The notes under the pieces: model-generated
The model's database searches: none
What the model was told of the DNA's origin: nothing
What the model saw: the letters and a program-made list of their open reading frames with translations, nothing else
Part shown: positions 5,466-12,154 of the stretch, piece by piece
Position numbering within the stretch: the first letter of the stretch is position 1
Layout: each line of letters starts with the position of its first letter
Program-made: the position numbers and the translations under genes
Assembly: GCA_023441125.1 (NCBI GenBank)
Contig: JAEZQV010000279.1
Coordinates: 1-12,154, forward strand
DNA: 12,154 bases
From: Bacillota bacterium
GTDB taxonomy: Bacteria; Bacillota_C; Negativicutes; Sporomusales; Sporomusaceae
Reading direction: 5' to 3'

Positions 5466-7835
5466 CTAACACTCCTGGAATTCCATTCTGTCAATAATGT
5501 CGTTCTGGAGTTCGGTACTGAGCTCAACAAAATACGCACTGTAGGTTGCCACCCGCACCAGTAAATCTTTATACTTTTCCGGCTCCTTTTGCGCTTTCTT
5601 CAGCGTATCGGTACTTACAATATTAAACTGTACAAGATACCCGCCGGTCTCACAGAAGGTTCTGATCAGGCTGGCAAATTTTTTGATTTTGCCAGTATCT
5701 TTAAAGGCGTCCGGACTAAATCGCATGTTAAGAACAGAACCGTTGGTAATTTTGGTGTGGTCCAGTTTCGCTACCGACATTAGTGTCGCGGTAGGCCCGC
5801 ACACATTGCGGCCTTGATGCGGCGATATGCCGCCCTCGGCAATGGGAGTTCCCGCCTTCCTCCCGTCCGGCAAAGCGCCGACAACAAATCCCAGCGGGAT
5901 ATTAGCCGTAACCGTGCCGGCCGCACAGTTGGAGACGGCTCCCCTAAATCCCTTGACCTTACCCACTTCGCGGCTGCCAAGCGCAATTACGTCATTGACA
6001 AACGAATCCACATACTCATCATCGTTGCCGAATTTCGGAACAGCGGCCAATATCTGCAGAATTTGCTCTTCTCCGGCAAAGTTTTTATCCAATGCGTTGA
6101 TCAATTGTTCCATAGTGATTTTTTTATCTTCAAAGACGGCTTTTTTAATGGCCGCCAACGAATCGCCCACATTGGGTGTACCTGCCAGCGAAACCGCATA
6201 GCTGATATACGGCGCCGTGCCGCCGTTAAACACATCCAGCCCTTTTTTGATGCATGACTCGTACAGCGAGGATTCGAAAACAATCGGCAAATACTCACCG
6301 AACAACTGCTTATCCACATTTCTAAACAGCAGGGCGGCCGGCATTAATGCTTCTACCTGCTTGGCAAAAGCCTGCCAAACCTCTGCAAACGAGTTGAATT
6401 TTCTAGGATCTCCTGTCTGCGGGCCGATTTGTTGTCCTGTCATTCGGGAAACACCGTTATTCAGTGCTAACTCCAGCAAGAACGGCATATTTACCATTCC
6501 GCCGGGAATATCCAGGGAATGCCCGGGTACGGTCGGGCTGTTGCAGCCGGTTACCCCGTAATTTCTGGCTAATTCCAGCGGTTTTCCGTCCCGCATAAGC
6601 TGCTGGATGGTCGTCTCATCGCTCAGGAATTTGATTTTCCCGCTGAGTTTATAAGCCACCTCACAGGCTTTAATCACAAATGCATCCGGCGTCTTTTTGT
6701 GAATCCTCACGATAATATCCTCAGAATTTAGCGCGATGTCTTTTTCAGCTTCAAGAAAAAGATAGGAAAGCTCATTAACAGCATTCTTACCCTGCTCCGT
6801 TATTCCACCTAAAATGAAATTTACCCCGGCTGATAAACCGGCAAAAAACCGTACCGCTTGGGAAGGATAAATAATAATCATGCCGTTACATTTGATATAG
6901 AGCAGTTCGATTAGTTCAATGACTTCCGCATCAGTAATTCTGCCTGCGACTATATCTTTTTTGTAGAAAGGATACAAATACTGGTCAACTCTGCCAAAGC
7001 CATTTCCCGGCCCTATGCCTTCAATCATAATTACCAGATAAGCAAACCACATCGACTGCAGCGCCTCATAAAACGTTTCCGCCGGCTGATAAGGAACCCG
7101 CTTACAAGTTGCCGCAATCTTCTCCAGCTCTGCTTTTTTCTGACTGTCGTGCTCTCTTGCCGCCATTTCGGCGGCAAGGTCGGCATAGCGTTTGGCAAAA
7201 CCAACTGTCGCCTCCAGCGTAATATTAACCGCTGTTAAGAACTGATATTTTTCAAAGTCTGCCACATCAGCAAAATTTAGCGTGGCCATTTCGTCCTGGA
7301 TCTGCTGCTGGAGGCCTTTTATCCCTTTCGTAATAATTACGTTATAATCAGCACTGGAGTGGCCGAAATACTGGTTGTTGCCGCAGAAGGCGCCGCCCCC
7401 CTGCACCAGGTTGTTTAATTTCAGGATGCTCGGCGGTATCCGCGCCGTCCACATATCTAGCAGTGATTTATCTTGCCAGTAGGGCATAAATTCACGCATT
7501 TTCGCTTTGTCTTCCTCTTGAATGGGAGCAAATTTATCGACACTTCTCGTCGAAAGTTCTTCCATTTCTGCCAGATACCAGCTGGCGTTAAGCTCCGGCG
7601 TCATCACCCCGCCGCGCTGCTTACTGGACCCCCGGCCGACAATAAGCTCTCCCTCATCAATATAAATACTCATTTCCTGTAAAATCTTGGCCACCGCCAT
7701 GGCTCTTCGCAGTATGTGCGGCTGGCTTTCCGTCTGCTTATAGGATTCAGTCAGCAGTAAACCTCGTTCAATGCACACTTCGGGCATTGAAAGCATCTTC
7801 TCCCGCAATTTTAATACCCTTGCACTAGCTTCCAT
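5466..7835 (-). CDS. Glycyl radical enzyme (PFL/diol dehydratase-like) with threonine at the radical glycine position
   Basis: A 789-residue, full-length GRE of the PFL2/CutC-like superfamily. An N-terminal PFL domain runs to about residue 640; conserved landmarks include GRGSSKQRGG (67-76), FGNDDEYVD and ALPDGRKAG. The active-site loop is GVTGCNSP with Cys431, the expected thiyl residue. The C-terminal domain is typical (GGYLVQFNIVS, then LLVRVATYSAYFVEL), but where relatives read RVAGYSA this protein reads RVATYSA. Thr764 (codon ACC at 5544-5546) replaces the glycine that carries the stored radical. Cys+2 is Ser433, not the Glu of diol, choline or hydroxyproline lyases, so a classical dehydration is doubtful. 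The ATG at 7835 follows AAAGGAG, 38 bases after the transporter gene. The frame is open throughout. It is sure to be a GRE homologue; whether it is catalytic, and on what, is open. Confidence 0.95.
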   Translation of the reverse strand: MEASARVLKLREKMLSMPEVCIERGLLLTESYKQTESQPHILRRAMAVAKILQEMSIYIDEGELIVGRGSSKQRGGVMTPELNASWYLAEMEELSTRSVDKFAPIQEEDKAKMREFMPYWQDKSLLDMWTARIPPSILKLNNLVQGGGAFCGNNQYFGHSSADYNVIITKGIKGLQQQIQDEMATLNFADVADFEKYQFLTAVNITLEATVGFAKRYADLAAEMAAREHDSQKKAELEKIAATCKRVPYQPAETFYEALQSMWFAYLVIMIEGIGPGNGFGRVDQYLYPFYKKDIVAGRITDAEVIELIELLYIKCNGMIIIYPSQAVRFFAGLSAGVNFILGGITEQGKNAVNELSYLFLEAEKDIALNSEDIIVRIHKKTPDAFVIKACEVAYKLSGKIKFLSDETTIQQLMRDGKPLELARNYGVTGCNSPTVPGHSLDIPGGMVNMPFLLELALNNGVSRMTGQQIGPQTGDPRKFNSFAEVWQAFAKQVEALMPAALLFRNVDKQLFGEYLPIVFESSLYESCIKKGLDVFNGGTAPYISYAVSLAGTPNVGDSLAAIKKAVFEDKKITMEQLINALDKNFAGEEQILQILAAVPKFGNDDEYVDSFVNDVIALGSREVGKVKGFRGAVSNCAAGTVTANIPLGFVVGALPDGRKAGTPIAEGGISPHQGRNVCGPTATLMSVAKLDHTKITNGSVLNMRFSPDAFKDTGKIKKFASLIRTFCETGGYLVQFNIVSTDTLKKAQKEPEKYKDLLVRVATYSAYFVELSTELQNDIIDRMEFQEC

Positions 7836-7873
7836 GTTCCAATCTCCTTTTTAAAATGGTAATTATAAAGCAG

Positions 7874-9166
7874 TCATCTCTGAATTTCGCCGAAGGCAGA
7901 CTGTTCATTATTAACCTGAGAATATACTTGCGGCGGACTCAAAAAGCTGGTGGCAATGGCGCCCACAACACAGACCCCGGCAACAATAGTGATCGATACG
8001 ATATATTGGCCTGTGGCATGCAATGCCGCCGCCCCGGTCGCAACCCCGGCCACACCGCCAAAAACGCTGATTCCATAGACAATGCCGCCCACTTTGCCGG
8101 TAATATGCTCAGGGTAGTGCTTGGAAATGAACGCCATAACCTGCGGTTGAATCAGCGATGAGAAAAAACCAAAGAGTACTAACGCGATCAGTAAGCTGGT
8201 ATCATTGGCTACAATTCCGGCAACACGCAAACTGTACGCCGCTGCACATGACACAATGTATCCCATCATAATTACCGGTTTTTCCCTGCCTTTAAACAGC
8301 TTTTCGGTTATAAAGCCACCGCTTACCGCACCGATCATGAAAATAAATGAGACCAGGGAAAACATTTGGCCGGAGCCGATAGCCCCCTTACCCAGGCCAA
8401 CCGGCGGGTCGACCGACAAATAAACCGGCGTCAGATCGTTAAAGGCCTGGAATATCCAGGTAAGGCCAAAGTTACAAATCACCGCGATCCAGGTCGTGGG
8501 CTGCGCCAGCGCCAGCTTAACTTCAGCGGTTATCTCACTCAGGTTCTCTTCCTTGCCAACACTATGAGTAACAGGCGGCTTGGGTCCTAAGGCTACTATT
8601 ACAACCAGAATAAAGGCAATAACGCTACTAAAAACTCCTTCCCAGAATAAACCGGTCTGCCAGCTGCCAGTCAGGTGCGCAAGCATAGGTCCAAGGACAA
8701 TGCCGACAGTTACACCAATGCCCATTGCCAAGCCCTGCAAGCCGGCTACTATGCCCCGTTCCTTGGCAGGAAACCATTGGGCAGCCAGTGCCGGCACACA
8801 GCCCATAATCGGCCCGGTACCTGCCCCCTGAATAATTCTTACAAAGGTTATGCCTTTTGGGGTATCGCCGATAAGCGGTGTTAACACGGCTCCCAGGATC
8901 AGGAGCCCTAAACAGCCAAACCACACGCGGACAAGACCAAACCGGTCGATAATTGCCCCGCCGGTAATTGCCCCCAAAGCAACCAGCAGATTAAAGGTTC
9001 CCATGACAATGCCTACCGTTATTCCCATGTCCAGCCCAATCGTGCGGGCAACCTCAACCTGAAGTGGGGCAATGGAAATCAGCGCAAACGCAGACGCAAC
9101 GGTTACGAGCACATAAGTTGCGACAACAAACCATCGAAAACGCGGATAATTAACTGTCTTTTCCAC
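7874..9166 (-). CDS. Major facilitator superfamily (MFS) transporter
   Basis: A 430-residue integral membrane protein with about 12 hydrophobic segments in two halves joined by a charged cytoplasmic loop (around residues 195-215, KPPVTHSVGKEENLSE). The MFS signature between segments 2 and 3 reads GAIIDRFGLVR (residues 70-80). The second half has a related GGFITEKLFKGREKP loop. It belongs to the broad group of organic-acid/oxalate-formate-like MFS carriers by general appearance, but I cannot name a substrate. The start is GTG at 9166 with AGGAGG 7 bases upstream; an ATG three bases earlier is out of frame. It lies 117 bases after the chemoreceptor and 38 bases before the GRE. The position suggests it imports the GRE pathway substrate or exports a product. 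Confidence 0.9.
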   Translation of the reverse strand: MEKTVNYPRFRWFVVATYVLVTVASAFALISIAPLQVEVARTIGLDMGITVGIVMGTFNLLVALGAITGGAIIDRFGLVRVWFGCLGLLILGAVLTPLIGDTPKGITFVRIIQGAGTGPIMGCVPALAAQWFPAKERGIVAGLQGLAMGIGVTVGIVLGPMLAHLTGSWQTGLFWEGVFSSVIAFILVVIVALGPKPPVTHSVGKEENLSEITAEVKLALAQPTTWIAVICNFGLTWIFQAFNDLTPVYLSVDPPVGLGKGAIGSGQMFSLVSFIFMIGAVSGGFITEKLFKGREKPVIMMGYIVSCAAAYSLRVAGIVANDTSLLIALVLFGFFSSLIQPQVMAFISKHYPEHITGKVGGIVYGISVFGGVAGVATGAAALHATGQYIVSITIVAGVCVVGAIATSFLSPPQVYSQVNNEQSAFGEIQR

Positions 9167-9283
9167 AACATTTCCTCCTGCAAATTCAGTTTATAGACTA
9201 CCGGGTACCGTAGGATCTCAACTTTTCAGACCCTAAATTTAGCCTCGCAAATCTCTCCGGGTTACTAGCTTTGTACTTGCCAC

Positions 9284-10117
9284 TTACATTGTTTTAGCCA
9301 GTTCCTCAAGTTCACCGGAGGTAGAGGCCAGTGACTCCATCGTCGAAGAAATTTCCTGCATGGCTGCAGCCTGTCTTTCACTAATCGTTGACGTGTTCTG
9401 AATTGTTTTTACTACTGCCACAGTTTCTTCATGGATAGCCAAGAGAATCTGCTTTATTTCCCGCACCGCTTGAGCGCTGTTCGCTGCCATTTTGCGTATT
9501 TCATCGGCGACAACGGCAAATCCCCTCCCTTTTTCCCCTGCCCGGGCCGCTTCAATGGCGGCATTCAGGCCGAGCAAATTCGAATTGGCGGCGACATCAC
9601 TGACAAATTTCAGGATATCATCGGTTCTGTTGATTCTCGCCAGGACATTCTCGCTGCCGTTCCTTGCTTTATCTAACTCTTTAGCAAGATGAACGGCATT
9701 AGCTCCCAACTCCTGGGTACTGGCAGCCATTTCTTCCGTCGTAGCTGCGATGGCTTGGGCAGCACTGTTAAGGGTATCCTGGCTGTCCAGACTTACGGCA
9801 ATAACCAGCACGCCGGCAACCTGACCGTCTTCGTCAAATATCGGACAGTTATGCGTTTTCCAGCGGAACCCGAAAACCTCTTTGGGAACAATGATCGTAA
9901 GCGGCTTCTTCTCTCTTATACAGTCATACGTTACTGCGTCCGCCGGAAGCTTGTCGCCTATCCTGAATGAGGGTATGACCGGGTTTTTTAAATGAAAGTC
10001 GGCCGGTAGCGAAGCCAATACAATTCCATTTCGGTCAATAACCAGCACGCTGCAATCCAAAGGACAGGCAATTTGAATAATTTCCGCAGAAGCAACCACC
10101 GCATCAAGCTTATTCAC
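9284..10117 (-). CDS. Soluble methyl-accepting chemotaxis protein with short N-terminal sensor domain
   Basis: A 277-residue receptor with no hydrophobic membrane segment, so cytoplasmic. Residues 1 to about 112 form a sensor domain with alternating strands ([35 protein letters not shown]), PAS/Cache-like in layout; I cannot assign a ligand. It contains several cysteines (Cys18, Cys22, Cys66, Cys91). Residues 115-277 are a coiled-coil signalling domain whose hairpin tip carries the highly conserved [20 protein letters not shown] and [12 protein letters not shown] (about 180-211), the CheA/CheW contact region. The adaptation helices are short. The start is GTG at 10117 with AGAGG upstream; no in-frame ATG is near. 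It is the first gene ahead of the transporter and GRE, which suggests chemotaxis toward the same compound or a redox cue. Confidence 0.9.
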   Translation of the reverse strand: MNKLDAVVASAEIIQIACPLDCSVLVIDRNGIVLASLPADFHLKNPVIPSFRIGDKLPADAVTYDCIREKKPLTIIVPKEVFGFRWKTHNCPIFDEDGQVAGVLVIAVSLDSQDTLNSAAQAIAATTEEMAASTQELGANAVHLAKELDKARNGSENVLARINRTDDILKFVSDVAANSNLLGLNAAIEAARAGEKGRGFAVVADEIRKMAANSAQAVREIKQILLAIHEETVAVVKTIQNTSTISERQAAAMQEISSTMESLASTSGELEELAKTM

Positions 10118-10191
10118 CTATGAACACCTCTTTATTATCAGAACCCCTCTGTCAGCACCACAATAACCGAACCAATCCTTTTACAACAGTT

Positions 10192-10202
10192 CCTCCTTTT
10201 TT
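10192..10202 (-). promoter_or_regulatory. Orphan Shine-Dalgarno-like AAAAAAGGAGG in the chemoreceptor leader
   Basis: The minus strand reads AAAAAAGGAGG, a near-perfect ribosome site, about 75 bases before the chemoreceptor GTG. The only start at suitable spacing is TTG followed at once by TAA, so no leader peptide of useful length is encoded. It may be a decoy or regulatory ribosome-binding element, a remnant of an earlier gene, or chance in an A-rich leader. Confidence 0.3.
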
Positions 10203-10212
10203 CTCTATTTTT

Positions 10213-10242
10213 AAAATATTGACTAAGTTCATAGTATTACAA
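10213..10242 (-). promoter_or_regulatory. Candidate promoter for the chemoreceptor-transporter-GRE-activase unit
   Basis: In the AT-rich gap the minus strand has TTGTAA (10242-10237) and, 18 bases on, TATTTT (10218-10213), each 4 of 6 to the vegetative consensus. Position after the upstream terminator and before the first gene of the unit is right, but the match is weak. I saw no sigma-54 GG-N10-GC element. A small inverted repeat CTTAT-gcaaa-ATAAG (10279-10293) lies upstream and could be an operator half-size; this is speculative. Confidence 0.25.
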
Positions 10243-10334
10243 ATTAATTTACAATGGAAATATTGTATCCGGTGGCCTCTTATGCAAAATAAGAATTACA
10301 AATTTAGAACAGGCAGGGTTTATAAGAGCAAAGA

Positions 10335-10372
10335 GGACCCGTCATATCGGCCAATACCGCTATGACGGGTCC
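10335..10372 (-). terminator. Strong rho-independent-type hairpin after the flavoprotein gene
   Basis: GGACCCGTCATA (10335-10346) pairs perfectly with TATGACGGGTCC (10361-10372). Inside, one mismatch is followed by CGG/CCG around the loop CCAATA, giving a long stable stem. On the minus strand it is followed by the T-rich TCTTTGCTCTTATAA. It starts 24 bases beyond the stop of the flavoprotein gene, so it most likely ends that transcript and separates it from the chemoreceptor unit. Confidence 0.8.
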
Positions 10373-10396
10373 ATCCGCGTTCTGCCTATTTTTCGT

Positions 10397-12154
10397 TTAG
10401 ATTTGCATTGCTGCCGAAAAAGCGCTGGCTATTGCGTGTTCTACTGTCGCTGGCCGCACACAGTCACCGACAGCAACAAACCGGTCTGCTACTGCCCGGA
10501 AAGACTCTGCTTGCTGGTCCATAGCGCGTAAACCAACGGCAATAATTACACTATCGGCGTCAACCCGCTGTCCGTCGCCGGCTTGATCCTGATAGGCAAT
10601 GCCAGTTTCCATAATAGACGTGCAGCAAGCGGAAGTAAGATAACTAATATTTTTATCCTTATCCAGTTCCAGCAACAACTCTGTCCGGTGTGTTCGGGAA
10701 GCGTCAGGAGCAATTTCCGGCTTCATTTCTACAACAGTTACCGTTTTACCCATTCTTGCCAGATGTAACGCAGTTTCACAGCCAACCTGTCCACCACCGA
10801 CAATTACAATTTTCGGACCCAGCTGCGCTTCCTGCCCATAGGTTTGTAAAGCCATCAGCACATTTGAGCCGCCAATGCCGGGAATCGGTGGTATGATCGG
10901 TGTGGCACCAACGGCCGCAATAATAACGTCGGCATTTTCTGCCATCACAAGTTTTGGTGTTGCCTCAGTATTTAGCTGCACACGAATATTAGATTTTGAC
11001 ACCTGATGAACAAGATACTCTGTAAACCGATTCAGATCGTATTTGAAAGCTACGTAGCCTGCAAATTTTATGGCACCGCCAAGTGACTCACTTTTTTCAA
11101 GCAGGGTAACGTCATGGCCGCGTTCCGCCGCAATCAGCGCCGCCTTCATACCGGCAGGGCCACCGCCAATAACCAGCACTTTTTTCCGGACGGCAGCAGG
11201 TTGGACCAAGGCCGGCAGAAAATGTTCAAAACCAATTACCGGGTTAACAGAACAAACATAACGATTTTCATATACGGCACTATCATGACAGCGCATACAC
11301 TTAATACAGGGGATTATATCGTCGCCCCGGCCGTTATAGGCTTTTTCCCCTAAATCAGGATCGGCAATAAATCCCCGCGCAATGCTGACGATATCAGCTC
11401 TTCCGCCGGCAATTATTTTCTCAGCTCCGCTAAGTTCCTGAATACCCCCGATGGTCACGACAGGAATTCTTACATTCGCTTTTTTTACTGCCTCAGCCAG
11501 AAAGACGTTCGGCATCGGCGGCAAAAAGCCGCAGGGATGCGTTACTGTCATCCATTTAGGGATATGCATACCGGCGGAAACGTGAATAAGATCAATTTTA
11601 TCCTGTATCATCCTGATAAATTCAATAGCCTCGTCAATAACAATTCCGCCCGGCTCAAATTCAGTTCCACTGATACGAACCTCAATAAGCAGATCTTTTC
11701 CGACCTTTTCGCGAATACGATCGATAATCATGCTGGGAAACCGCGCCCGGTTTTCCAGACTGCCACCGAATTCATCGGTTCGCTTGTTGCTTAAAGGCGA
11801 AAGAAATTGACCGACTTGAAGGGCATGCCCAAAATGCAACAAGACCATATCAAAACCGGCCTCTTGCAAAGCAGCGGCGGCATATGCATAGCCATCTGCC
11901 GTACGTTCGATTTCTGCTGCTGACATTTCTTTGCCCAGTTGCCCATCGATCAGGAGAACACCATCGCTGACTGCGTGTACACTGCCGGCCACACCGCCAA
12001 CACCCAGTTCCATCGACGCTTTGGCCCCATAAAAATGGATGCGGTCCGCAAGTTGCGCCAGATAATGCCGGGGAGCTCTACTATATACGTCATAGCCGAG
12101 ATTACCGTCATTTGTTACAGGAAAAATGCTGACGCCGGCACAAGTGACACAGGC
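10397..12154 (-). CDS. NADH:flavin oxidoreductase, 2,4-dienoyl-CoA reductase/enoate reductase type (5' end outside window)
   Basis: 585 residues are visible and the frame stays open to the window edge, so the true start lies upstream; the ATG at 12013 is internal, as the 47 codons before it (AGVSIF, GYDVYSRAP, HFYGAKAS) fit the family's FMN barrel. About 60-80 residues are probably missing. Numbering from the first visible residue, the barrel contains GQFLSPLSNKRTDEFGGSLENR; a 4Fe-4S site follows with Cys283, Cys286, Cys289 and Cys301 (spacing 2-2-11). The FAD fold has GGGPAG (330-335) and the NAD(P)H fold has GGGQVG (453-458). Such enzymes reduce activated C=C bonds of enoates, enones or dienoyl-CoA. 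The stretch usually reading HGAHGY is HFGHAL, so the dienoyl-CoA reductase tyrosine position is leucine. The gene is closed by the 10335-10372 hairpin, so it is a separate transcript next to the GRE unit. Confidence 0.92.
   Translation of the reverse strand, partial: ACVTCAGVSIFPVTNDGNLGYDVYSRAPRHYLAQLADRIHFYGAKASMELGVGGVAGSVHAVSDGVLLIDGQLGKEMSAAEIERTADGYAYAAAALQEAGFDMVLLHFGHALQVGQFLSPLSNKRTDEFGGSLENRARFPSMIIDRIREKVGKDLLIEVRISGTEFEPGGIVIDEAIEFIRMIQDKIDLIHVSAGMHIPKWMTVTHPCGFLPPMPNVFLAEAVKKANVRIPVVTIGGIQELSGAEKIIAGGRADIVSIARGFIADPDLGEKAYNGRGDDIIPCIKCMRCHDSAVYENRYVCSVNPVIGFEHFLPALVQPAAVRKKVLVIGGGPAGMKAALIAAERGHDVTLLEKSESLGGAIKFAGYVAFKYDLNRFTEYLVHQVSKSNIRVQLNTEATPKLVMAENADVIIAAVGATPIIPPIPGIGGSNVLMALQTYGQEAQLGPKIVIVGGGQVGCETALHLARMGKTVTVVEMKPEIAPDASRTHRTELLLELDKDKNISYLTSACCTSIMETGIAYQDQAGDGQRVDADSVIIAVGLRAMDQQAESFRAVADRFVAVGDCVRPATVEHAIASAFSAAMQI

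Noticed and set aside
5814..6257. Plus-strand frame of 147 codons opposite the GRE
   Set aside because: It is antisense to strongly conserved GRE codons, with composition expected of a shadow frame and no ribosome site.
10219..10250. Plus-strand TTGACT as a divergent promoter
   Set aside because: No good -10 element at suitable spacing and no plus-strand gene downstream.
10120..10365. Plus-strand frame of 81 codons in the intergenic gap
   Set aside because: It runs through the promoter-like AT-rich gap and the 10335-10372 hairpin, has no ribosome site and no recognisable protein features.
1..12154. CRISPR array, tRNA, rRNA, insertion sequence or phage genes
   Set aside because: No direct-repeat array, tRNA-like fold, transposase or integrase frame or terminal repeats were seen in either strand.

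Overview
The window reads as part of an anaerobic catabolic gene cluster from a low-to-mid G+C Gram-positive-lineage bacterium. A member of the Firmicutes, possibly Negativicutes/Sporomusa-like, is my guess. The guess rests on the oxygen-sensitive glycyl radical enzyme with its radical-SAM activase, strong AGGAGG-type ribosome sites and a soluble chemoreceptor. No marker gene fixes the taxonomy. Every gene I can support lies on the minus strand, so transcription runs from high to low coordinates.

Layout in transcription order. (1) 12154-10397: an Fe-S flavoprotein of the 2,4-dienoyl-CoA reductase/Old Yellow Enzyme type, with its 5' end outside the window, closed by a strong hairpin at 10335-10372. 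(2) A 279-bp AT-rich gap that probably carries the promoter and leader of the next unit. (3) 10117-4534: a soluble methyl-accepting chemotaxis protein, an MFS transporter, a glycyl radical enzyme (GRE) and its activase, followed by a weak terminator-like hairpin. (4) 4305-2224: a small cupin, an SDR oxidoreductase and a metal-dependent cyclase-family hydrolase, ending in a perfect 15-bp hairpin. (5) 2127-1: a hydroxyacid dehydrogenase of the 3-hydroxyacyl-CoA dehydrogenase superfamily, a second SDR and the start of a phosphotriesterase-family hydrolase/lactonase that runs off the window.

Taken together the genes suggest uptake of and chemotaxis toward an organic substrate, a GRE step, reductive and oxidative steps (flavoprotein, two SDRs, hydroxyacid dehydrogenase), and hydrolysis of a ring or lactone (cyclase, phosphotriesterase-like). 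The SDR/cyclase/hydroxyacid-dehydrogenase trio resembles the logic of anaerobic phloroglucinol-type ring degradation, but that is inference and no substrate can be named from the sequence.

The most striking observation is in the GRE. The C-terminal glycyl-radical motif is conserved except that the radical-bearing glycine is threonine (codon ACC at 5544-5546, Thr764), although the catalytic cysteine (Cys431) and the adjacent activase look intact. The residue two after that cysteine is also serine rather than the glutamate of the diol-dehydratase-type GREs. Either this is a GRE homologue with different or lost chemistry, or the gene is newly inactivated.
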